Below are positions 7,299-12,562 of a stretch of 13,083 nucleotides of DNA, in pieces. The stretch covers positions 23,287 through 36,369 of the forward strand of contig DHWI01000178.1 in NCBI GenBank assembly GCA_002413095.1, in the 5' to 3' direction. Origin of the DNA: Thermoleophilia bacterium UBA5186 (lineage in GTDB: Bacteria; Actinomycetota; Thermoleophilia; Gaiellales; Gaiellaceae). Both the position numbers and the translations under genes were made by a program. Within the stretch, counting starts at the first letter, position 1. Each line of letters opens with the position of its first letter. The notes below the pieces were generated by a model. It did no database searches and was not told the DNA's origin. It saw nothing but the letters and a program-made list of their open reading frames with translations.

Positions 7299-8521
7299 GC
7301 TTCCGCCAGCGCGATCGCGGCCTCGAGTGCCGCAAGCTTGCGCAGGCACTCCTCGTGCTCTGCGGCCGGGTCGGAGTCGACGACGATCCCCGCGCCGGCC
7401 TGCAGGTGCGCGACCCCGTCCGCAAGCAGGATCGTCCGGATCGCGATGCATGTATCCAGCGTTCCGTCCGGCAGCGCGTAGCCGACCGCGCCTGCGTACG
7501 GGCCGCGCCGGACGCCTTCCAGCTCGGAGATCAGCTGCATCGCGCGCACCTTGGGCGCGCCCGAGACGGTGCCTGCGGGGAAACAGGCGCGCAGGAGGTC
7601 GAACGGCCCGACTCCGTCGCGGAGCTCGCCGGAGACCTCCGAGACCAGGTGTGTGACGTGCGAGAAGCGCTCGGGCTCGAGGAAACGGTCGACGCGAACA
7701 GTCCCCGCGCGGCAGACGCGTGAGAGGTCGTTCCGGCCCAGGTCGACGAGCATGATGTGCTCCGCGCGGTCCTTTGCGGACGTGAGCAGCCGCTCGGCGT
7801 CGCCCTCACCTGCCTCCGTCGTCCCGGCGATCGGGTTCAGCGAGGCGTGCCGGCCCGTGACCTTCACGAGCGTCTCCGGCGACGACCCGATCAGGGCGAG
7901 CTCGTCCAGCTCCAGCAGGAACAGGTACGGGGAGGGATTCACGCGGCGCAGCGCCCGGTAGAGGTCGAGCGCGCTCGCCGAGGTTGGCCGTTCCGCGCGC
8001 TGCGAGAGGACGATCTGGAAAGCCTCGCCCGCGCGGATCGCGTCCTGGGCGGACACGACGCCTGCCTGGTACTCCTCGCGTGTCGGAAAACGACGTAGCT
8101 CCCCCGGACGCGTCGTGTGCCTGGCACTGACGTTCGGGACAGGGCCCTCGAGCTGAGCCGCAATCTCGCCGGCGTCGCCCGCCAGCACCTCTGCGACGCC
8201 CTGCGCGTGGTCGAAGCGAAGCAGCGTCTCGGCGACGACGAAGCGGCTCTCGGCGAAGGGCGACGGCTCGGCCGGTAGCGGGACGGTCGGCTCGAGCTGC
8301 GCCACGTGGTCGTACGCCAGGTAGCCCACGACCGGCTCGCCGCACGCCTCCGCCTCCGCGAGATCGCAGAGTCGCGAGCCCGTCCCGGCGAAGGAGTAGC
8401 GCCCCAGCCGTCCGCGCTCGACCGACTCGAGCAGGAATGCGCCGCGCCCGCTCCCACGCAGGCGCAGGTAGGCGCCGAGCGGAGTCAGCAGGTCGGTTGG
8501 CATTGACGGGGCGACGCTCAT
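7295..8521 (-). CDS. trpE: Anthranilate synthase component I
   Basis: A 408-residue chorismate-using enzyme that with TrpG makes anthranilate. The tryptophan feedback site is intact: LLES at residues 30-33 and NPSPYLF at 195-201. The catalytic part follows with GSSPE, PIAGT (230-234), MLVDLGRNDL, HVTHLVSEVSG (His290), FPAGTVSGAPK and AGAGIVVDSDP. It is about 100 residues shorter than most TrpE because the N-terminus starts just before LLES and the region around VGYLAYD is condensed. Start ATG 8521 lies only 2 nt after GGAGG, although AAGG at 8530-8533 gives 6-7 nt spacing; an in-frame ATG 18 bases downstream is the alternative. A small hairpin (GTCCT/AGGAC, plus 8522-8538) holds AAGGG in its loop. 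The gene is preceded by an attenuator. Confidence 0.97.
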   Translation of the reverse strand: MSVAPSMPTDLLTPLGAYLRLRGSGRGAFLLESVERGRLGRYSFAGTGSRLCDLAEAEACGEPVVGYLAYDHVAQLEPTVPLPAEPSPFAESRFVVAETLLRFDHAQGVAEVLAGDAGEIAAQLEGPVPNVSARHTTRPGELRRFPTREEYQAGVVSAQDAIRAGEAFQIVLSQRAERPTSASALDLYRALRRVNPSPYLFLLELDELALIGSSPETLVKVTGRHASLNPIAGTTEAGEGDAERLLTSAKDRAEHIMLVDLGRNDLSRVCRAGTVRVDRFLEPERFSHVTHLVSEVSGELRDGVGPFDLLRACFPAGTVSGAPKVRAMQLISELEGVRRGPYAGAVGYALPDGTLDTCIAIRTILLADGVAHLQAGAGIVVDSDPAAEHEECLRKLAALEAAIALAEA

Positions 8522-8542
8522 GTCCTCCCTTCAAGGACGCGG

Positions 8543-8564
8543 AAAGACCTCCCGCCGGAGGCCT
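8543..8564 (-). terminator. trp attenuator terminator hairpin (segments 3:4)
   Basis: On the minus strand AGGCCTCC-GGCG-GGAGGTCT forms an 8-bp stem with one G-U pair and a 4-nt loop, ending in TTT (plus 8545-8543). It lies between the leader peptide stop and trpE, 22 bases before the trpE start. The stem followed by a short U run, at this place, fits an intrinsic terminator that is used when tryptophan is plentiful. Confidence 0.75.
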
Positions 8565-8588
8565 CGTGGTCGAGCGAGACGGGCTTTC

Positions 8589-8638
8589 GGCCTGGTCAGC
8601 CCAGGCGCAGGCTCCCGCCCCGCTCGCGGCGCCAGGCC
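8589..8638 (-). promoter_or_regulatory. Attenuator pairing segments 1 and 2
   Basis: Minus-strand GGCCTGG at 8638-8632, spanning both Trp codons of the leader, is a perfect 7-bp complement of CCAGGCC at 8595-8589, immediately after the leader stop. The latter also contains AGGCC, complementary to GGCCT (8563-8559) in the 5' arm of the terminator. Stalling at the Trp codons would block 1:2 pairing and free segment 2 for an antiterminator with segment 3. The visible 2:3 core is only 5 bp, and a local GCCTGG/CCAGGC hairpin around the stop competes. Confidence 0.65.
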
Positions 8639-8670
8639 CACCGGGCAGCTCTGCGAAGGGCGAGAGACAT
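8596..8670 (-). CDS. trpL: trp operon leader peptide (24 residues, Trp-Ala-Trp)
   Basis: A 25-codon frame from ATG 8670 to TGA 8598-8596. It begins MSLALRRAA and contains RWAWR at residues 10-14, giving two Trp codons (8640-8638 and 8634-8632) in a short Arg/Gly-rich peptide ending SLRLG. The codons sit inside the RNA segment that pairs with the sequence after the stop, and a terminator hairpin lies between this frame and trpE. That combination is what a ribosome-mediated trp attenuator needs; the peptide itself need have no function. Other actinobacteria such as Streptomyces and Corynebacterium have trp leaders with adjacent Trp codons; here they are spaced by one Ala. GAGG precedes the ATG by 3 nt, but the best promoter would start the RNA at or just before the ATG. 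Confidence 0.82.
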   Translation of the reverse strand: MSLALRRAARWAWRRERGGSLRLG

Positions 8671-8677
8671 TGACCTC

Positions 8678-8707
8678 ACAGTAGGCGCGGGGCCGGGCGA
8701 GCGTCAA
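8678..8707 (-). promoter_or_regulatory. trp operon promoter
   Basis: On the minus strand TTGACG (8707-8702) and TACTGT (8683-8678, matching the actinobacterial TANNNT) are separated by 18 nt. The -10 ends 7 nt before the trpL ATG, so transcription would begin at or one base before the start codon. This is the best -35/-10 pair found in the 277-bp gap between trpE and the divergent peptidase gene. Confidence 0.65.
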
Positions 8708-8786
8708 GCCTGGTAGGAGCGCTTGGCGCCACGACGCTGTGCCGTCGGGCCGCGCTGACGACGAGCGACGTCCCGCCAAACGCTCC

Positions 8787-8798
8787 TAGACTCCCGCC
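8787..8798 (+). promoter_or_regulatory. -10 element and 6-nt spacer of leaderless M42 peptidase gene
   Basis: TAGACT at 8787-8792 is followed by exactly 6 nt and the GTG start. No convincing -35 was found at 16-19 nt upstream. The spacing would place the first transcribed base at the start codon. Confidence 0.6.
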
Positions 8799-9848
8799 GT
8801 GGCGATTCCCCAGGTACTCGAAGCACTCCTGCAGGCCCGCGGTCCCTCGGGCTACGAGGCCGAGGCCTCACGCGTCTGGCGCGACGCCGCGGCGGCCTAC
8901 GGTGAGGTGACGACCGACGTGCTCGGCTCCTCCTATGTGCGCGTTCCGGGCGGGGACGGGCCGACGCTCGCCGTGCTCGGACACATCGACGAGATCGGTC
9001 TGATCGTGACGCACATCGACGAGAACGGCTTCCTCGCCGTGCGGAGGATCGGTGGATTCAACGCGGAGATGCTCGTCGGCCAGCGGGTCACCCTCATGAC
9101 GCGCGGCGGGAAGATTCGCGGCGTCGTGGCGCGGCGCAAGGCCAAGACGCACGGCGACGAGAAGGCGGGCGCGGTCGAGATCGACGACCTGGACGTCGAC
9201 ATCGGTGCGCGTGACGCCGGCGAGGCGCGTTCACTGGTCAGGCCAGGCGACGCGATGGTGCTCGACGGCGAGCCGTTCGAGCTGCCGAACCGGCGGCTCG
9301 TCTCCCGGGCGCTCGACAATCGAGTGGGCTCGTACGTCGCGCTCGAGGTGGCACGGCTCGTGGCCGACGCGGGTGCCCCGCCCGGCGACGTGGTGGCGGG
9401 CGCACTCACGCAGGAGGAGATCGGGGGCTTCGCGGGGCGTGCGGGCATGACCGGTCTCCGTCCCGACGTCGTGATCGTCTTCGACGTCACTTCGTCGAAC
9501 GACGTTCCCGGCGCGGACCCGCGCGAGGACGGCGTGCATCCGCTCGGCAGCGGGCCGGCCATCCTGCGCGGCCCCACGATGAATCCACGCGTTGTCGACC
9601 TGCTCGTGGACGCCGCGGAAGCCGAGGGAATCCCGTACACGCTGGAGGTCGCGGCGCGCGAGAGCATGACCGACGCGGACGAGATTCACAACGCGAACGC
9701 CGGTATCGCCACGGCCGTCGTCTCGATTCCCTTGCGCTACATGCACTCGCCGATCGAGGTCGTGCAGCTCGACGACATCGAGGCGTGCGCCCGGCTCGCC
9801 GCGGCGTTCGCCGGCAAGCTCGGGCCTGACTCGAGCTTCGACCGCTAG
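8799..9848 (+). CDS. M42 family metallopeptidase (aminopeptidase)
   Basis: A 349-residue cytoplasmic zinc (or cobalt) aminopeptidase that trims peptides, a family also called FrvX/glutamyl aminopeptidase or, historically, endoglucanase. The dinuclear metal site is complete: His62 and Asp64 in LGHIDEIG, Asp173 in SRALDNRVG, catalytic Glu206/Glu207 in LTQEEIGG, Asp229 in IVFDVT and His316 in PLRYMHSP. The front PSGYEAEAS and length are typical. Small departures are GHIDEIG for the common AHMDEIG and ALDNR for ALDDR. The GTG start is fixed by homology beginning at once and by a TAGACT 6 nt upstream; there is no Shine-Dalgarno. The gene is divergent from the trp operon and its TAG stop is followed after 9 nt by the thiolase gene. 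Confidence 0.95.
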   Translation: MAIPQVLEALLQARGPSGYEAEASRVWRDAAAAYGEVTTDVLGSSYVRVPGGDGPTLAVLGHIDEIGLIVTHIDENGFLAVRRIGGFNAEMLVGQRVTLMTRGGKIRGVVARRKAKTHGDEKAGAVEIDDLDVDIGARDAGEARSLVRPGDAMVLDGEPFELPNRRLVSRALDNRVGSYVALEVARLVADAGAPPGDVVAGALTQEEIGGFAGRAGMTGLRPDVVIVFDVTSSNDVPGADPREDGVHPLGSGPAILRGPTMNPRVVDLLVDAAEAEGIPYTLEVAARESMTDADEIHNANAGIATAVVSIPLRYMHSPIEVVQLDDIEACARLAAAFAGKLGPDSSFDR

Positions 9849-9857
9849 CCTGGACTC
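9846..9857 (+). promoter_or_regulatory. -10 element of leaderless thiolase gene, overlapping the M42 stop codon
   Basis: TAGCCT at 9846-9851 precedes the GTG by exactly 6 nt; its first three bases are the TAG stop of the peptidase gene. No good -35 is visible. No Shine-Dalgarno is present in the 9-nt gap. Confidence 0.55.
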
Positions 9858-11009
9858 GTGGCTCGATCGGTCATCGTCTCCGCGGTTCGCACCCCGTTCG
9901 GGAAGCTCGGCGGCGCTCTCGCCAAGTACGAGGCGACGGAGCTCGGAGCGCATGCGATCCGCGCCGGGCTGGAGCGCGCAGGGCTCGAGCCGGGGGAAGT
10001 CGAGTACGTGATCATGGGCCAGGTGCTCCAGGCCGGCGCCGGTCAGGCACCGGCGCGGCAGGCCGCGATCGGCGCCGGAATTCCCAAGGAGGTCGGGTCG
10101 GACACGATCAACAAGGTCTGCGCGTCCTCCATCCGCGCCGTCGAGATCGCCGACCAGATGATCCGCGCCGGCGACCACGAGGTGGTCGTGACCGGCGGGA
10201 TGGAGTCGATGTCCAACGCCCCGTATCTGCTCAAGAAGGCTCGCTTCGGCTACCGGCTCGGCGACGGCGAGCTGATCGACTCCATGGTCTTCGACGGGCT
10301 CACCTCCAGCTTCGACAAGAAGCACATGGTCGAGCAGGCCTCGTTCGTTTCCCGTGAGCTCGGGATTGGGCGCGAGGAGCAGGATCGCTGGGCGCTGCGC
10401 TCGCACGAGCGCGCGATCGCCGCGATCGACGCCGGCAAGTTCGCGGAGGAGATCGCGCCGGTCGGGGACTTCGCCGTCGACGAGGGGCCCCGCCGGGACA
10501 CGTCCTACGAGAAGCTCGCGTCGCTCCAGCCGGTCTTCGACCCCGAGGGCACGACGACCGCGGGGAACGCACCGGGCGTGAACGACGGGGCCGGCTGCGT
10601 GATCGTCACAAGCGAGGAGTTCGCGAAGCGGCGCGGCCTGAACGTGCTCGCGACGATCGTCGCGCAGGGCTATGTGGCGGACGACTTCGCGTACCTCGCG
10701 CGCACGCCGGCCAACGCGGGCAAGATCGCGCTCGACAAGGCCGGGAAGGCGATCGCCGACGTCGAGCGCGTCGAGCTGAACGAGGCGTTCTCCTCCGTCG
10801 TGCTCAACTCTGCGCAGATGCTCGGCGTCGACCCGGAGAAGGTCAACGTCAACGGCGGAGCGGTTGCGCTCGGGCACCCGATCGGCGCGTCCGGGTCGCG
10901 CATCCTCTCGACGATGATCCACGAGCTGCGCCGGAACGGCGGTGGGCTCGGGCTTGCCGCGATCTGCTCCGGCGGCGGTCAGGGCGACGCCCTCTTGGTG
11001 GAGGTCTAG
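9858..11009 (+). CDS. Acetyl-CoA C-acetyltransferase (thiolase)
   Basis: A 383-residue thiolase, making acetoacetyl-CoA from two acetyl-CoA or cleaving 3-ketoacyl-CoA. It has the N-terminal SAVRTPFGKLGG, the acyl-accepting Cys88 in NKVCASSIRAV, GGMESMSNAPYLL, ELNEAFSSV, and the second active site with His340 in VALGHPIGASGSRI and Cys370 in AICSGGGQGDA. The unusual details are CASSIRA instead of CGSGLKA around the nucleophile and ASGSR instead of ASGAR; they may mark a clade and should not prevent catalysis. The overall type is biosynthetic/short-chain (AtoB/PhaA-like) rather than trifunctional-complex FadA. The 3-hydroxyacyl-CoA dehydrogenase 620 bp downstream catalyses the neighbouring step. 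It ends TAG within a CTAG shared with the converging acetyltransferase gene. Confidence 0.96.
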   Translation: MARSVIVSAVRTPFGKLGGALAKYEATELGAHAIRAGLERAGLEPGEVEYVIMGQVLQAGAGQAPARQAAIGAGIPKEVGSDTINKVCASSIRAVEIADQMIRAGDHEVVVTGGMESMSNAPYLLKKARFGYRLGDGELIDSMVFDGLTSSFDKKHMVEQASFVSRELGIGREEQDRWALRSHERAIAAIDAGKFAEEIAPVGDFAVDEGPRRDTSYEKLASLQPVFDPEGTTTAGNAPGVNDGAGCVIVTSEEFAKRRGLNVLATIVAQGYVADDFAYLARTPANAGKIALDKAGKAIADVERVELNEAFSSVVLNSAQMLGVDPEKVNVNGGAVALGHPIGASGSRILSTMIHELRRNGGGLGLAAICSGGGQGDALLVEV

Positions 11010-11611
11010 AGCGTCCCGAAGTCGCGGCGCCAGGGACCGAGCTTCACGTAGCCGATCCTGCCGACAATCCGATAGCCGGCCATCTCGTTCGCGCCGATGC
11101 CCGCACGGTTCTCGGGCTCCAGCACGCCGACGATTCGTCGCGCGCCTTCGGCCGCAAGGAGCTCCGGGACGACTACTGCAGCAAGTCTGCTAATGCCCCG
11201 CCGACGGTGCTCGGGGGCGGTGTAGACGTCGTAGAAGTAGACGTCGGTCGGGCCCAGCACTGCCTCGCGGTCGACGTAGGCGAGCCCCACCGTCCCGCGC
11301 GCGAGCCAGCGCGTCGATGCAAGTTCGCCCCCCGACCACACGCCGAAGCACCGGTCGCCACGCCCGAAGCGCCTCGCTGCCTCGTCCGCGAAGCCGTGGA
11401 GCCGTCCGTATTCGTCCAGGTCGTCCTCGCCCAGGAAGCGCCACTCCGCGTCGGTCTCCGGCCGCTGAAGGGGCGCCGCGGGGAGACGCAGCTCGGTCAC
11501 GAGCTGGCGGCGGTACCCCAGCTCTCCCAGCGCCCTGAACCAGAGTTGGCGCAGCCCGTTCTCCCGGAGCAGCTCGCGCGTACGGGACCACCGGTTATGC
11601 CCTTCGCCCAC
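11006..11611 (-). CDS. GNAT N-acetyltransferase, inverted between thiolase and dehydrogenase genes
   Basis: A 201-residue protein from GTG 11611 to TAG 11008-11006. The acetyl-CoA domain is at the C-terminal half: DVYFYDVYTAPEHRRRGISRLAA, where R-R-R-G-I-S is the pyrophosphate loop, then ELLAAEGARRIVGVLEPENRAGIGANEMAGYRIVGRIGYVKLG. The N-terminal 60 residues are Arg-rich and lead into EWRFLGEDDLDEYGRLHG, a weak first GNAT strand/helix. The substrate is unknown. A TAACGT lies 6 nt before the GTG on the minus strand and no Shine-Dalgarno is seen, so a leaderless transcript is likely. It is divergent from the dehydrogenase gene with 22 bp between starts and convergent with the thiolase, so it is on its own transcript. 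Confidence 0.88.
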   Translation of the reverse strand: MGEGHNRWSRTRELLRENGLRQLWFRALGELGYRRQLVTELRLPAAPLQRPETDAEWRFLGEDDLDEYGRLHGFADEAARRFGRGDRCFGVWSGGELASTRWLARGTVGLAYVDREAVLGPTDVYFYDVYTAPEHRRRGISRLAAVVVPELLAAEGARRIVGVLEPENRAGIGANEMAGYRIVGRIGYVKLGPWRRDFGTL

Positions 11612-11623
11612 CGCGCCACGTTA
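11612..11623 (-). promoter_or_regulatory. -10 element of leaderless GNAT gene
   Basis: Minus-strand TAACGT (11623-11618) followed by 6 nt (11617-11612) and GTG. It shares its first two bases with the -10 of the divergent dehydrogenase gene. Confidence 0.55.
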
Positions 11624-11633
11624 GCCTCCGGCC
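11622..11633 (+). promoter_or_regulatory. -10 element of leaderless dehydrogenase gene
   Basis: TAGCCT at 11622-11627, identical to the thiolase -10, followed by exactly 6 nt and GTG. A matching -35 would fall inside the divergent acetyltransferase gene; none is convincing. Confidence 0.58.
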
Positions 11634-12467
11634 GTGGACCTCGAACACGTCCTCGTCGTCGGGGCCGGCCAGATGGGCGGCGGCATCGCGCAGGTCGTGG
11701 CGGCATCCGGGCGGCGTGTCTCGCTGTACGACGCCGCTCCCGGGGCGGTCGACCGCGGGCTCGGAGCGATGCGCAAGAGCCTCGAGCGGCTCGCGGAGAA
11801 AGGCGGCGCCGGCCCCGATGAGGTACTCGAGCGCGTGCAGCCGGTGGACGACCTCGTCCCCGCTGACCTGATGGTCGAGGCCGTCGTCGAGGACGCCGCG
11901 GCCAAAGAGGACGTGTTCCGCCGCGCCGATACGACGCTCCCCCCGGAGGCGATCCTCGCGTCGAACACGTCGTCCATCCCGATCACCTTGCTCGCCTCCG
12001 CGACGGCACGGCCCGACAAGGTGATCGGCATGCACTTCTTCAACCCGGTGCCGGTCCTGTCGCTCGTCGAGGTCGTCCGCGGACGCGAGACGTCGGATGA
12101 GACCGCGAAGGCGATCACGAGGCTTGCGGAGGAGCTGGGGAAGACACCGGCGGTGGCGAACGACTTTCCGGGCTTCGTCTCGAACCGGATCCTGATGCCG
12201 TTCATCAACGAGGCGGTCTGGGCGCTTCACGACGGGGTCGCCGAGGCGGAGGCGATCGACACGATCGCCAAGCTCGGCTTCGCTCACCCGCTCGGACCGC
12301 TCGCGCTCGCCGACCTGATCGGGCTCGACACCTGCGTCGCGATCATGGAGGTGCTGCACAACGGCCTCGGCGACGACCGCTACGCGCCGTGCCCCTTGCT
12401 GCGAGAGCACGTCGAAGCGGGGCGCCTTGGACGCAAGACTGGCGAAGGTTTCTACAAGTACGAGTGA
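11634..12467 (+). CDS. 3-hydroxybutyryl-CoA dehydrogenase (3-hydroxyacyl-CoA dehydrogenase)
   Basis: A 277-residue NAD-dependent enzyme interconverting acetoacetyl-CoA and 3-hydroxybutyryl-CoA. The Rossmann motif is GAGQMGGG at residues 10-17 with an acidic residue after the second strand (LYD), pointing to NAD(H). The catalytic set is complete and correctly spaced: Ser113 in SNTSSIP, His134 in GMHFFNP, Glu146 in LVEVV and Asn184 in FVSNRI. The C-terminal dimerisation domain has [15 protein letters not shown] and ends [11 protein letters not shown], as usual for the stand-alone Hbd/PaaH/FadB2 type. Length matches the family. The GTG start is supported by immediate homology and the TAGCCT 6 nt upstream. 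It probably works with the upstream thiolase in C4 acyl-CoA oxidation or synthesis; direction is not readable. Confidence 0.96.
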   Translation: MDLEHVLVVGAGQMGGGIAQVVAASGRRVSLYDAAPGAVDRGLGAMRKSLERLAEKGGAGPDEVLERVQPVDDLVPADLMVEAVVEDAAAKEDVFRRADTTLPPEAILASNTSSIPITLLASATARPDKVIGMHFFNPVPVLSLVEVVRGRETSDETAKAITRLAEELGKTPAVANDFPGFVSNRILMPFINEAVWALHDGVAEAEAIDTIAKLGFAHPLGPLALADLIGLDTCVAIMEVLHNGLGDDRYAPCPLLREHVEAGRLGRKTGEGFYKYE

Positions 12468-12474
12468 CCAGGAT

Positions 12475-12487
12475 CCCCCGAACGGGG
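12475..12487 (+). terminator. Weak GC hairpin after the dehydrogenase gene
   Basis: CCCC-GAAC-GGGG starts 8 bases after the dehydrogenase stop. The stem is short and has no T run, so termination is only a possibility. Confidence 0.25.
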
Positions 12488-12501
12488 TAGGCCTCAGCCT
12501 C

Positions 12502-12529
12502 TAAAGGGCTAGGTCCGATCTGCCGACAC
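12502..12529 (+). promoter_or_regulatory. Sigma-28 (FliA/SigD/WhiG)-like promoter
   Basis: TAAA at 12502-12505 and GCCGACAC at 12522-12529 are separated by 16 nt. Known sigma-28 family promoters are TAAA, 14-16 nt, GCCGATAA or GCCGATAT; six of eight -10 bases match. A start near 12536 would give a leader of about 27 nt that carries AAGGAGG. The pattern differs from the TANNNT promoters elsewhere in the window. Confidence 0.5.
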
Positions 12530-12543
12530 TCCCGAATAGCAAG

Positions 12544-12550
12544 AAGGAGG
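12544..12550 (+). promoter_or_regulatory. Shine-Dalgarno of response regulator gene
   Basis: AAGGAGG, 12 nt before ATG 12563. In-frame GTG 12551 and TTG 12554 are nearer; TTG is 3 nt away. Homology begins at the ATG, so ATG is preferred but the spacing is long. Confidence 0.6.
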
Positions 12551-12562
12551 GTGTTGCCGCAG

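Noticed and set aside
8531..8779. 82-aa minus-strand frame overlapping the trp leader
   Set aside because: Different frame from trpL, no Trp codons, Arg/Pro-rich, starts upstream of the best promoter, and runs through the terminator hairpin.
8522..8798. T-box or tryptophan riboswitch upstream of trpE
   Set aside because: No T-box-like conserved bulge was seen, and the leader peptide with Trp codons and paired segments explains the region.
9231..10922. 563-aa minus-strand frame opposite the peptidase and thiolase genes
   Set aside because: It spans two clear plus-strand genes with intact catalytic motifs and has shadow-like composition (Arg, Asp, His rich).
11595..12410. 271-aa minus-strand frame opposite the dehydrogenase gene
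   Set aside because: Shadow of the plus-strand gene, whose four catalytic residues are correctly spaced.
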